Shown here: one piece after another, positions 1-5,972 of the stretch
Numbering within the stretch: position 1 is the stretch's first letter
How the letters are laid out: each line of letters opens with the position of its first letter
Origin: Thermoplasmata archaeon
GTDB taxonomy: Archaea > Thermoplasmatota > Thermoplasmata > Thermoplasmatales > Thermoplasmataceae
DNA length: 11,361 nt
Reading direction: 5' to 3'
NCBI GenBank assembly: GCA_021850745.1
Contig: JAJZKX010000031.1
Span: 1 to 11,361, forward strand
Translations under genes and position numbers: made by a program
Notes under the pieces: generated by a model
The model's input: only the letters and a program-made list of their open reading frames with translations
Database searches by the model: none
What the model was told of the DNA's origin: nothing

Positions 1-1
1 T

Positions 2-322
2 GGCTCATCCGATTCTGTGGCTTTTGATTCCGCCATTGGTGCTGCAGCAGTAACTTTTCATTTCGGAACTATGAAGTTAATAAATGGTACTGATTCAGTG
101 TCAAGCACCATACCAGTGGGTTTAACCCCGAATGATGTTGTCTACTCGGCGGTGAACAATGTAATTTATGTTGCTAATTCTGGGTCAGGTACCATTTCAA
201 TAATCCACATAGTCGGGAATTCATTTGCACAGAATATCTTAAAATATGGCTTAATTCTTCTTATGGTGAGTTTTGCCCTTACGGTAGTATATGTATCCGT
301 AAGATATAGGAATAAACAGTAA
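2..322 (+). CDS. YVTN-type beta-propeller surface protein, C-terminal fragment
   Basis: The frame is open from the window edge, so the gene starts upstream; the GTG at 17 lies inside the frame and is not needed as a start. The visible part carries repeat motifs of the YVTN beta-propeller family: SVAFDSA early, then TIPVGLTPNDVVYSAVNN and VIYVANSGSGTISII, which is one almost canonical blade. The first blade (SVAFDSAIGAAAVTFHFG) is degenerate, without the expected YVTN strand. The protein ends with one hydrophobic helix (ILKYGLILLMVSFALTVVYVSV) and a short basic tail, so it is anchored in the membrane with the propeller outside. Such proteins are abundant on the surface of Thermoplasmata and some methanogens; their ligands are mostly unknown. 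Base composition is AT-rich like the rest of the flank. Identification is good at family level, not at function level. Confidence 0.85.
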   Translation, partial: GSSDSVAFDSAIGAAAVTFHFGTMKLINGTDSVSSTIPVGLTPNDVVYSAVNNVIYVANSGSGTISIIHIVGNSFAQNILKYGLILLMVSFALTVVYVSVRYRNKQ

Positions 323-517
323 ATTAACTGAAATTTTAGAGAAGATGCTCTGCAACAATAGAAAATCCTTCTCTTTTCCAATCCTTGTACCCTAAAGAAA
401 GAGGAAAACCAATGCACCTTAAGGATGCAATTTATTTTTTTCAAAGTTTGATAATATCACACCAATCAAACACATCTGTATAAGCACAAAGAGGTCCCAA
501 ACTCACGACTCTTCCTT

Positions 518-778
518 CTAAACATTCCGGTGTCTCTTTGATTTACTCCGAAGCTGGTCCATTGTTTCTTTATATGTTTGCGGATTCTTTTCAGTCCACT
601 TCTTGACTTCATCTGCCATCTCTGGGTTTCGTATGGTCATAGCGCATTCACAAGCTTCTCCACGGTAGATTAAAATCATTGAAGCACGCCACTCTCCTGG
701 TATCCCAATATCTACTTCTACACCTTTTGACAGAATAACATCTATACTATTACCACAGCCAGCACATTTCAGAATCAT
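518..778 (-). CDS. small hypothetical protein with four-cysteine (zinc-type) motif
   Basis: This 86-residue protein has a CAGC pair at residues 5-8 and a CEC pair at 43-45, a spacing compatible with one bound metal ion, probably zinc. The middle is beta-rich, and the last 40 residues are charged and helical (EMADEVKKWTEK onwards), ending in a basic tail. The ATG at 778 is preceded by GGTGAT, a strong Shine-Dalgarno match, which supports both the gene and the start. It runs against the surface protein at the left edge, with an AT-rich gap of about 195 bases in which no gene is seen. I do not recognise a family. Composition is AT-rich, so it belongs with the host-like flank rather than with the GC-richer block to the right. 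Confidence 0.7.
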   Translation of the reverse strand: MILKCAGCGNSIDVILSKGVEVDIGIPGEWRASMILIYRGEACECAMTIRNPEMADEVKKWTEKNPQTYKETMDQLRSKSKRHRNV

Positions 779-1054
779 CGAATCACCACTAAAAAATAAA
801 TCTACAGTATCTTTAATAAAATTTCTATTTCCAATTCCCAGAACCAGTCAATCACCGCCAAAGGGGGACAAGTGTTGTTCACTGATGATGGAATCTCGAG
901 CAGATATAAATGAAAAGAAAGGGTCTACTATGTTCTGTCCATCCCGGATAATTCGTTGAAATTACCCCTCGTTTTTGGCCACCCATATCAAAAGAGAAAA
1001 TGAGCTTGAACACCGCAAAAGCAAACGATTTAACCCTTTCAACATAATACATAT
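779..1054. other. intergenic region between divergent genes
   Basis: This stretch separates the minus-strand four-cysteine gene from the plus-strand oxidoreductase-like gene and should hold both promoters. Toward the minus gene, AT-rich TATA-like sequence lies near 795-820. Toward the plus gene, ATTTAA at 1028-1033 sits about 25 bases before the ATG at 1055, as expected for a leaderless archaeal promoter. A plus-strand frame is open from about 798 to 913 without an ATG and ends in a protein-like stretch (TAKGGQVLFTDDGISSRYK); it might be a gene remnant but is too short to call. Confidence 0.4.
1045..1054 (+). promoter_or_regulatory. TAATACATAT motif immediately before a leaderless start
   Basis: TAATACATAT lies directly before the ATG at 1055. 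The same TAATACAT precedes the ATG of the next plus-strand gene (1875-1882). No Shine-Dalgarno sequence is present in either case. A shared initiator next to the start codon suggests that both genes are transcribed leaderless and perhaps co-regulated. Confidence 0.4.
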
Positions 1055-1696
1055 ATGGGAATAGTCAGAGATGAAATCCTGAGATGGCTCTATGAAGATT
1101 TCTCGAAGAGCCTGAAAAATGATGTGGACATTGTGGTTTTCACCAATGAGACAGTTGAACACTGCGATGCTGCCCTTGCAATAGCCAAAGACCTCGCAAG
1201 CCTGAATGAGAAGATCCATTTCATCCACTATGACGTGGACAAGAACCTCGAAGCCAGTGAAGTGTACAGGGTTTCAAGGGTCCCCACAACAATTGTAGCT
1301 AGACACGGGGAACAGGATGGCAGGATAAGGTTCACCGGGCTACCTTCAGGGTATGAGTTCACTTCCCTGGTAGAGATAATCAAGAACCTGTCAAGGAATG
1401 AAGCATCCCTGACCGCTTCCACACTCCAGAGGGTTGCTGCAGTGTCTGTTCCCACTGAAATCCGCGTATTTGTGACCCCCACCTGTCCTTATTCCCCAAG
1501 GATTGTCCAGGCAGCTCACAAGTTCGCAATGATGAACCCGAACATCAGGACGGACGTTATAGAAGCCCTTGAATTCCACGACCTTGCCAGCGAGGCGGGA
1601 GTGAATTCGGTCCCTCATGTTACAATCAATAATGGGAAGGAATTTGAAGGGGCATTCCCGGAAGAAACCTTCGCATCGTACTTGGCAGGAGACTGA
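1055..1696 (+). CDS. protein disulfide oxidoreductase-like (PDO/glutaredoxin-like) protein with degenerate active sites
   Basis: The 213 residues follow the archaeal PDO pattern of two tandem thioredoxin folds, and the length is close to the usual ~225. Fold 1 spans about 24-112 and fold 2 about 135-211. Hallmarks are VFTNETVEHC near 28-37, a cis-proline loop RVPTT (75-79), FVTPTCPYSP (139-148), and a second cis-proline loop SVPHV (185-189), followed by FEGAFPEETF. In classic PDO both folds carry CxxC (CQYC and CPYC). Here the first site reads VEHC, keeping only C37, and the second reads CPYS, keeping only C144. Normal dithiol exchange at either site is therefore unlikely; a monothiol, structural or chaperone-like role, or disulfide transfer between C37 and C144 partners, is more plausible. 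Start is ATG with a leaderless-type promoter. Composition matches the GC-rich element, not the flank. Family call is secure; activity is uncertain. Confidence 0.85.
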   Translation: MGIVRDEILRWLYEDFSKSLKNDVDIVVFTNETVEHCDAALAIAKDLASLNEKIHFIHYDVDKNLEASEVYRVSRVPTTIVARHGEQDGRIRFTGLPSGYEFTSLVEIIKNLSRNEASLTASTLQRVAAVSVPTEIRVFVTPTCPYSPRIVQAAHKFAMMNPNIRTDVIEALEFHDLASEAGVNSVPHVTINNGKEFEGAFPEETFASYLAGD

Positions 1697-1707
1697 AAAG
1701 ATAGGGA

Positions 1708-1738
1708 GTGGTGTACGGGGAGATTCCGTACACACCAC
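1708..1738. repeat. strong inverted repeat (hairpin) after the oxidoreductase-like gene
   Basis: GTGTACGG at 1711-1718 and CCGTACAC at 1726-1733 form a perfect 8-bp stem with loop GGAGATT. GTG before it and CCAC after it could extend the stem across a one-base bulge. It begins 12 bases behind the stop codon of the upstream gene. No T-tract follows, so it is not a standard archaeal terminator; it may protect the 3' end, bind a protein or be part of a structured RNA. Confidence 0.55.
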
Positions 1739-1782
1739 ACGGCCTTGAAGGAGCGGGTAGCCCAGTTTAGGAAAGAGTATAG

Positions 1783-1807
1783 AGTCATAAACATTCCCAA
1801 AAAAGTG
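1783..1807. repeat. 25-base repeat, copy A
   Basis: This copy matches a segment at 10081-10105 in 23 of 25 positions, in the same orientation. Both read AGTYATAAACATT followed by CYCAAAAAAGTG. The core ATTCCCAAAAAAGTG recurs inverted at 2193-2207 with one mismatch. Copy A lies in the gap before the zinc-ribbon gene, about 35 bases from its palindromic operator. Confidence 0.6.
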
Positions 1808-1842
1808 CATCTGCAATGGCTTTTTCCTAGCCTCAATTTGCA

Positions 1843-1856
1843 AGTGATATATCACT
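1843..1856. promoter_or_regulatory. 14-bp perfect palindrome containing a TATA box
   Basis: AGTGATATATCACT is a perfect palindrome. Its centre ATATAT lies about 33 bases before the ATG at 1883, where the TATA box of a leaderless or short-leader archaeal promoter should be. A dimeric repressor bound here would exclude TBP. This is the best operator candidate in the window. Confidence 0.5.
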
Positions 1857-1882
1857 GGTCAAAACCATAACATGTAATACAT

Positions 1883-2170
1883 ATGAACAAAGGCAAGTTC
1901 AGCGAAAGGAACAGAAGATACGTTTTGAGGCGTTCCCAGAAGCATCGCCCCATCTGTACCTGTGGAACATACCTAAAGAATGCCTATGTACAGGACAGAA
2001 CCAAGGGGAAATTTCAATGGATCAAGATTGGCTACTACTGTCCATCCTGCCTCGATTTCTACAGGGAGATTCCGGAGCAAACCGTGGTGAATCTTCTGGC
2101 TCCTGAAGTCTCAGCTGACATTGAAAAGTTGAAGCATAATCTCGAGAAGATGTTCAGCAAATGGGATTAA
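1883..2170 (+). CDS. small zinc-ribbon protein
   Basis: The 95-residue protein begins with a strongly basic stretch (RNRRYVLRRSQKHR, 9-22), followed by a zinc ribbon: CTC at 25-27 (C25, C27) and CPSC at 53-56. Between them are about 25 residues containing an aromatic-basic beta hairpin (FQWIKIGYY). The last 30 residues form a charged helix. A basic arm plus zinc ribbon suggests nucleic-acid binding, for example as a small regulator or processivity factor, but the first pair is CxC, not CxxC, and no named family is recognised. The ATG follows a TAATACAT motif and a palindromic TATA region, so the gene appears to have its own regulated promoter. It converges on the long minus-strand operon. Confidence 0.75.
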   Translation: MNKGKFSERNRRYVLRRSQKHRPICTCGTYLKNAYVQDRTKGKFQWIKIGYYCPSCLDFYREIPEQTVVNLLAPEVSADIEKLKHNLEKMFSKWD

Positions 2171-2189
2171 TTGTATTGTTTTGTGTCAG

Positions 2190-2205
2190 TCCCACATTTT
2201 TGGGA
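2190..2205 (+). terminator. small hairpin with T-run after the zinc-ribbon gene
   Basis: TCCCA and TGGGA form a 5-bp stem around CATTTT, 20 bases behind the stop codon. The T-rich loop and the TTGTATTGTTTTGTG just upstream fit a weak archaeal T-tract terminator. The same bases overlap the inverted copy of the 25-base repeat core, so the two readings compete. Confidence 0.35.
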
Positions 2206-2207
2206 AT
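2193..2207. repeat. inverted copy of the repeat core (copy C)
   Basis: CACATTTTTGGGAAT is the reverse complement of the core ATTCCCAAAAAAGTG of copy A with one mismatch. With copy A it flanks the zinc-ribbon gene in inverted orientation. A short match in AT-rich sequence can arise by chance. Confidence 0.35.
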
Positions 2208-2380
2208 AATTAAGTGCCATTGAAGGTCGGCTGAACCTTTCCCCTTTAATTGTGTGATAAAACCAAAAGTGTGTCTGAAAATTTTTTCCGGATGTTTCTT
2301 TCCGGTTTTTGCATGCGATCAGGCGTAACGTCGCGTGCGTATAATAATTATATAGAATATAGCGGGGAACCCCGTCAAAT
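2206..2380. other. structured non-coding region between convergent units, possible origin
   Basis: No convincing gene is present; the 64-codon plus frame at 2250-2444 lacks coding character and reads through the terminator of the facing operon. The region holds two TTTCCGG direct repeats 14 bases apart (2285-2291, 2299-2305), an imperfect inverted pair GCATGCG...CGCGTGC (about 2311-2338), a purely A/T tract around 2340-2352, and a small GC palindrome CGGGGAACCCCG (2363-2374). Short repeats next to an AT-rich unwinding tract are typical of plasmid origins, but iterons and an initiator gene are not evident. Confidence 0.3.
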
Positions 2381-2409
2381 TAGAAAAAATTGGGAAGTTA
2401 ATTTTCCCC
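2381..2409 (-). terminator. hairpin plus T6 terminator of the minus-strand operon
   Basis: Read on the minus strand, GGGAA-AATTAAC-TTCCC (2408-2392) forms a 5-bp stem followed at once by AATTTTTTC. This lies about 30 bases beyond the ATPase stop codon and would end the long operon. T-tracts are the main archaeal termination signal. Confidence 0.6.
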
Positions 2410-2414
2410 TTGAT

Positions 2415-2429
2415 TGTGGTACTACCACA
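2415..2429. repeat. 15-base inverted repeat behind the ATPase gene
   Basis: TGTGGTA and TACCACA are perfect inverted arms around a single C. On the minus strand it begins 9 bases after the ATPase stop codon. It may strengthen 3' end formation together with the following hairpin and T-tract, or be a protein-binding site. The arm shares GGTAGTACC-like sequence with a hairpin at 7384-7401 inside the operon. Confidence 0.45.
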
Positions 2430-2438
2430 TTTCAGTGC

Positions 2439-3491
2439 CTATAATTCATCGTAGTCGTACTGTATGGGGGGATGGTAGACTCCAACGTACTTCTTCAGTG
2501 CTTCTGGTATCTCTATCCTCTCTCCACATCTTGGACACCTTGCCTTATGCCAGGATGGTTTCCTGTAATCCCAGACATACTGGCAGGTAGGACAGTAGAG
2601 CTTCACCCCAAACTCCTTCTGCAGCACGACCTCAGCATCAGTCTTTTTATGGGATTGAGAAACAGGAGGCTGTTGGTCGGGAACTTCATCGTTCTCTCCC
2701 AATACCTGCCCACCATCGGTCAGGCTCCTTTCCATCCTGTCAAGTTCCTCCACTGCCTTTGTTTCACTCACATAAACGTCCCTGAGCCAGACTTCCTTTC
2801 TTTCCTCATAGACCCTTGTGATGTGCCTGAAGGGATGCTTGAAGAAGATGATGTTTTCCTCGATTATGATCTTCCTGTAGTTCTGATGCCTGACAATCCT
2901 GAAACGCCTGTACCAGTTCCCATCCATGTTCCTGAATGCAGGAGGGATGACCCTGAAGACCTTCATTACGCCTTTACGCTCCATCTCCTGGTCGGAATCA
3001 ATCTTGGGCGTTGGAGATTCAAATAGCACTGACATGAGCTTCCTTGTCTGGCTGTCGAGGTATTCCATCTTGGGAGTTGTTATGTTAACGATGATACCGA
3101 AGATCCTGAATGACTGGGCAACCTTTGCAAGCAGCTTGACCCTCTTTTCATGCCAGTCCCTTGAGTTTGCATCTACGCCTGCATCATCGAAAATAATGAC
3201 GGACCCCCTGGGCAGCCTCGAGGTGATTTTCTTTGCAAATTCCCTGACCGTGAAGACGATGTTATCAGCTGTGAAGTTGGGGTCGATAGCCTGGGCGAGG
3301 GTAATCGCAGAATAGGATTTGCCTGACCCCATTGCCCCTACAAAAGCAATGATCAGGGGCCATCCGTTCTTGATCCTTGTTGCAACCCAATGCAGGAACC
3401 ATATGACGTGAGCTTTCACCGGAACATCTACGTCCGGGGCTGAGCTGTCCGGATTGTAGCCGGGATTGAAATCATCCTGCACTCCAATCAT
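2439..3491 (-). CDS. P-loop motor ATPase (Zot/FtsK-like class) with C-terminal zinc ribbon
   Basis: The 350-residue protein has a Walker A motif GAMGSGKS (52-59), a Walker B strand SVIIFDD (97-103), and a sensor-like strand NITTP (136-140) followed by SQTRKL (147-152). Spacing and the 'GSGKSYSAITLAQ ... DDAG ... RDW' pattern resemble ATPases repeatedly seen in archaeal viruses and plasmids, related to DNA packaging, Zot or conjugative motor proteins. Residues ~160-290 form a family-specific extension, and residues 300-322 make a zinc ribbon (CPTC at 300-303, CPRC at 319-322). No transmembrane helix is seen, so it acts in the cytoplasm, probably docking on the membrane proteins of the operon to move DNA or protein. 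It is the last gene; its ATG overlaps the preceding TGA in ATGA, with GGAGG nine bases upstream. ATPase class is secure; the substrate is inferred. Confidence 0.85.
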   Translation of the reverse strand: MIGVQDDFNPGYNPDSSAPDVDVPVKAHVIWFLHWVATRIKNGWPLIIAFVGAMGSGKSYSAITLAQAIDPNFTADNIVFTVREFAKKITSRLPRGSVIIFDDAGVDANSRDWHEKRVKLLAKVAQSFRIFGIIVNITTPKMEYLDSQTRKLMSVLFESPTPKIDSDQEMERKGVMKVFRVIPPAFRNMDGNWYRRFRIVRHQNYRKIIIEENIIFFKHPFRHITRVYEERKEVWLRDVYVSETKAVEELDRMERSLTDGGQVLGENDEVPDQQPPVSQSHKKTDAEVVLQKEFGVKLYCPTCQYVWDYRKPSWHKARCPRCGERIEIPEALKKYVGVYHPPIQYDYDEL

Positions 3492-4156
3492 ATCGTATCC
3501 TCCGGCCCAATGGTTTCATTCTGCCTTACGACCTTTGGCGGAGCTACCAGTCCTTTCCTGTTCAGCAATCCCGAAAGTGCAGCAAGCCATTTCTGGCAGA
3601 AGTTGTACCTTGCCTCAAGGTACTGCTCCTCGTCCCTCATTGCAGTAATCTTCCTGTCATCAGATACGAGCTCTGCGACCATCTTGAAGTAGGGTGTGTC
3701 ATACAGCTCACCCAACATATCGTGGACAGTCTGGACGCTCCGGAGAAGATAGTTTGCGTGGGCCCTCGAGACCTTGCCATTGGAGGCTATGCCTGCAACC
3801 TTGTAGAATCTCCTGAGTGCCTTGGTTTCGATATCCCATTTCTTCCTGTATAGCAGGGAAGAGATGGAGCCGAACCATCTGTGGCAGAAATCATACCTGT
3901 TGGCCAGGTAATCTTCGTCATTGACGAGTGCAATGAGTTGATGGTCGTATTCCTCAAGCTCCTTGCACTCATTCCCGTAGATGTCGTCGAATTCGTCGTT
4001 CAGTAAACCGTGCACTGTTGCAAGGGACTTCAGAATGCTGTTTACGTGGGCCATGCTGGTGTGGCCTTCAGACAGGAGCCCTGCAGCAAGGTCATAACGC
4101 TGCAGGACAATCCATTTGCCGCCACTGCCCTGATCCTGGGTTACATTTTCTGTCAA
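3488..4156 (-). CDS. internally duplicated alpha-helical protein
   Basis: The 222-residue protein consists of two copies of an ~85-residue helical unit at 21-105 and 117-201, aligned without gaps at an offset of 96. Compare AGLLSEGHTSMAHVNSIL with AGIASNGKVSRAHANYLL, and EDYLANRYDFCHRW with EQYLEARYNFCQKW. Conserved positions include AHxNxxL, TVHxxL, YLxxRYxFCxxW and SxLLxRK. Each unit keeps one cysteine (C91, C187). No signal peptide or membrane segment is seen. It uses a TTG start at 4156, four bases behind the upstream stop, with a weak ribosome site (AAGAAGTGA) made of the end of the previous gene. It overlaps the ATPase start by four bases, so the two are probably translationally coupled and may act together, for instance as an adaptor of the motor. 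No known family recognised. Confidence 0.8.
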   Translation of the reverse strand: MTENVTQDQGSGGKWIVLQRYDLAAGLLSEGHTSMAHVNSILKSLATVHGLLNDEFDDIYGNECKELEEYDHQLIALVNDEDYLANRYDFCHRWFGSISSLLYRKKWDIETKALRRFYKVAGIASNGKVSRAHANYLLRSVQTVHDMLGELYDTPYFKMVAELVSDDRKITAMRDEEQYLEARYNFCQKWLAALSGLLNRKGLVAPPKVVRQNETIGPEDTI

Positions 4157-4160
4157 TTGT

Positions 4161-5102
4161 TCACTTCTTTTTCAGGCTGATCCGCTTGATCTTCCCTTTC
4201 AACCGTGTGTCGTTCTTAAGAGGCTTTATCTTGACTTTCCTGTTCTTGAGGGACTCTCCCATCCTCCTGATTCTCCCTTTGTCTTCCCTGGGCTTGCTGG
4301 TTGCATGGCCGATGGATGCAAGGTCGTTCTGTGATGTTCCCGGCTCCCCAAGGCTCTTTATCTTTTTCTCCCACAGGAGCCGCTTTTGGATCATCTCCAT
4401 AACATCAGGACTCACGGGAGGATGGTGGTCAAAACCATATCCGACAGGTATGAGCCCTTCAGCTGGCCCGTAATGAAGCAATTCATTGGTCTGCAGGTTG
4501 ATCACTGCCCATCTGCCATTTGCTAGGTAGACTGCTGTGATCAGGGGCTCGTGGCGGAGAACCCTGTAGTTCCAGAGCTGCAAAGTTTCCCTGCCGAGCT
4601 TCGTGAGTATCTGCATGTCATAGGCAGGCATTGAGCCGGACCTGTTTGGGGAGGGCACAAGCCTGGAATAAGACAGCTTTCCCTTCCTGTAGGTGTTAAG
4701 AGTCCAGGGTATGGGCCTCTTTCCCTTGCCTGGTGAATATCGAAGCCTGTGGGTGCCTTCATTAAGCACGTCCTCAATGAATGATCTTGTGGTCTTGTCA
4801 CGGTGAGTGGGGATGAATTTTACCTCAACTCGCTCGAGCGGAGGCCCCCTGACCATCGATATCGACCTTGCAACGGATATCCTTGGTTCCCGTTCATCCC
4901 TGTCAGCCTGTTCCCTGAAGTTCTGCCTTATTTCCTGGAAATAGGGCATTGTTTTCAGTTCCGGGTTCTCATATTCCAATTCCCTCAGCTGGTTCTCAAT
5001 GGGCCAGAATTCAGGGCGTTCAATGTTGTAGGACTTGTGGATGTGTCTGTTGCCCCCAATGGGGGTTGAGGATCGCTTAGGCGTACTCTTCTGGTCCCTC
5101 AA
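4161..5102 (-). CDS. basic protein with lysine/arginine-rich tail, unknown function
   Basis: The 313-residue protein begins with a basic disordered stretch, has a charged helical part (about 33-75), a central beta-containing part with ITAVYLANGRWAVINLQTNE near 190-210, and ends with about 45 residues dominated by K and R (GRIRRMGESLKNRKVKIKPL onward). The tail suggests binding to DNA, RNA or acidic membrane surfaces. No membrane helix or enzyme motif is seen. The start is TTG at 5102, inside the last codons of the upstream gene (26-base overlap), supported by GAGGAGGGGG six bases upstream. A later start would lose this ribosome site. In a packaging or virion context it could be a nucleoprotein or a linker between DNA and membrane; this is conjecture. 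Confidence 0.75.
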   Translation of the reverse strand: MRDQKSTPKRSSTPIGGNRHIHKSYNIERPEFWPIENQLRELEYENPELKTMPYFQEIRQNFREQADRDEREPRISVARSISMVRGPPLERVEVKFIPTHRDKTTRSFIEDVLNEGTHRLRYSPGKGKRPIPWTLNTYRKGKLSYSRLVPSPNRSGSMPAYDMQILTKLGRETLQLWNYRVLRHEPLITAVYLANGRWAVINLQTNELLHYGPAEGLIPVGYGFDHHPPVSPDVMEMIQKRLLWEKKIKSLGEPGTSQNDLASIGHATSKPREDKGRIRRMGESLKNRKVKIKPLKNDTRLKGKIKRISLKKK

Positions 5103-5967
5103 CTTCCCCCTCCTCTTGTTTGTATGAGGTGGACTGCCCTTTGAGCAGGTTGTCGTTGTCCTTCAGGAGCCGGCTGATATTTGCCAGCATTGCCTGCTTC
5201 TCATCTTCCAGGACTTCATACTCAAGGGACTTGGCTTTGTCTATGGTCTTGAACCTCTCCTTGGTCATTTCCCTGGCTGCTGCTATGGAAAGGAACTTGC
5301 CAAGCTCTGTCTGCTTGTCAGATATGATTACAAGCCTCTCCAGATACTCCTTCATTATGCTGTACATTTCCTTTTTCAGCATGAATTCGAGTTCCGGAAA
5401 CTGCATCCACGTGAACTTGATTCTTGAAGGGTAGCCAAATTCATCGTATTCAACGTCTTCGGCCATATAGACTCCGGGACCATACCTCAGATCATGGATC
5501 GAGGGGGCAACCCCATCTGTCTCTATGTGCAGGAACATGCTCACCGGGATGTGCAGATAGCCATAAACCACGGGTGAACCCCTGCCGGTCTTTGAAGACT
5601 TCATCTTGACCAGAAGTATGTGGATGTACGAAGGTGTGTAGAGCCTGGTGAGCCAGAAATAAAGGGCCAGGACCATTACTGCCATCGTTCCAAGTGTGTA
5701 CAGCAACCCTGCGATGAAGATCTCCGCAATGAGTATCAGGACGCCTATGAACACGAATCCAACGTTGTTCCTGAGTATGTACTTGAGGGAAGCCATTTCA
5801 CGGATTGCACTGGAATTTACGTTACCCCTTGTGTCCTCTTCCTCTGCCTGTTGCGTGAGTTCTTCCCTCGCTGTCTTCGTTCTCTCCTCCACTGCAAGAT
5901 TTACCCTGACCTTGCTCTCGACTTCTTTTTCCTCTTTCCTTGATAATTTGCTTCCACGTCCGAACAA
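5077..5967 (-). CDS. two-helix membrane protein with long cytoplasmic coiled-coil domain
   Basis: Residues 1-60 are highly charged (K/E-rich, likely coiled coil). Two hydrophobic helices follow at about 69-90 and 92-108 with a very short turn, so both ends should be on the same side, most likely cytoplasmic. Residues 120-200 form a beta-rich domain (SPVVYGYLHIPVSMFLHIET...), and 205-270 are again helical and charged. The layout resembles inner-membrane scaffold or platform subunits of secretion and assembly machines, but no sequence family is recognised. The start is TTG at 5967, 5 bases behind the glycoprotein stop, with AGGAG nine bases before it. It lies between the secreted glycoprotein and the basic protein and may link the surface part to the cytoplasmic ATPase. 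Confidence 0.8.
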   Translation of the reverse strand: MFGRGSKLSRKEEKEVESKVRVNLAVEERTKTAREELTQQAEEEDTRGNVNSSAIREMASLKYILRNNVGFVFIGVLILIAEIFIAGLLYTLGTMAVMVLALYFWLTRLYTPSYIHILLVKMKSSKTGRGSPVVYGYLHIPVSMFLHIETDGVAPSIHDLRYGPGVYMAEDVEYDEFGYPSRIKFTWMQFPELEFMLKKEMYSIMKEYLERLVIISDKQTELGKFLSIAAAREMTKERFKTIDKAKSLEYEVLEDEKQAMLANISRLLKDNDNLLKGQSTSYKQEEGEVEGPEEYA

Positions 5968-5972
5968 GGTTG

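Noticed and set aside
798..913. Open plus-strand stretch ending TAKGGQVLFTDDGISSRYK
   Set aside because: It looks protein-like but has no ATG or ribosome site and is only about 38 codons; a gene remnant cannot be shown.
1391..1855. 154-codon minus-strand frame opposite the PDO-like gene
   Set aside because: Antisense to a well-supported gene with recognisable motifs; its own translation is cysteine-rich and without any family pattern.
2250..2444. 64-codon plus-strand frame
   Set aside because: It begins in the structured gap, lacks a ribosome site, reads through the terminator hairpins and ends inside the facing ATPase gene; composition is not coding-like.
2472..3315. Plus-strand frames opposite the ATPase
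   Set aside because: They are shadows of an ATPase with clear Walker motifs and a zinc ribbon on the minus strand.
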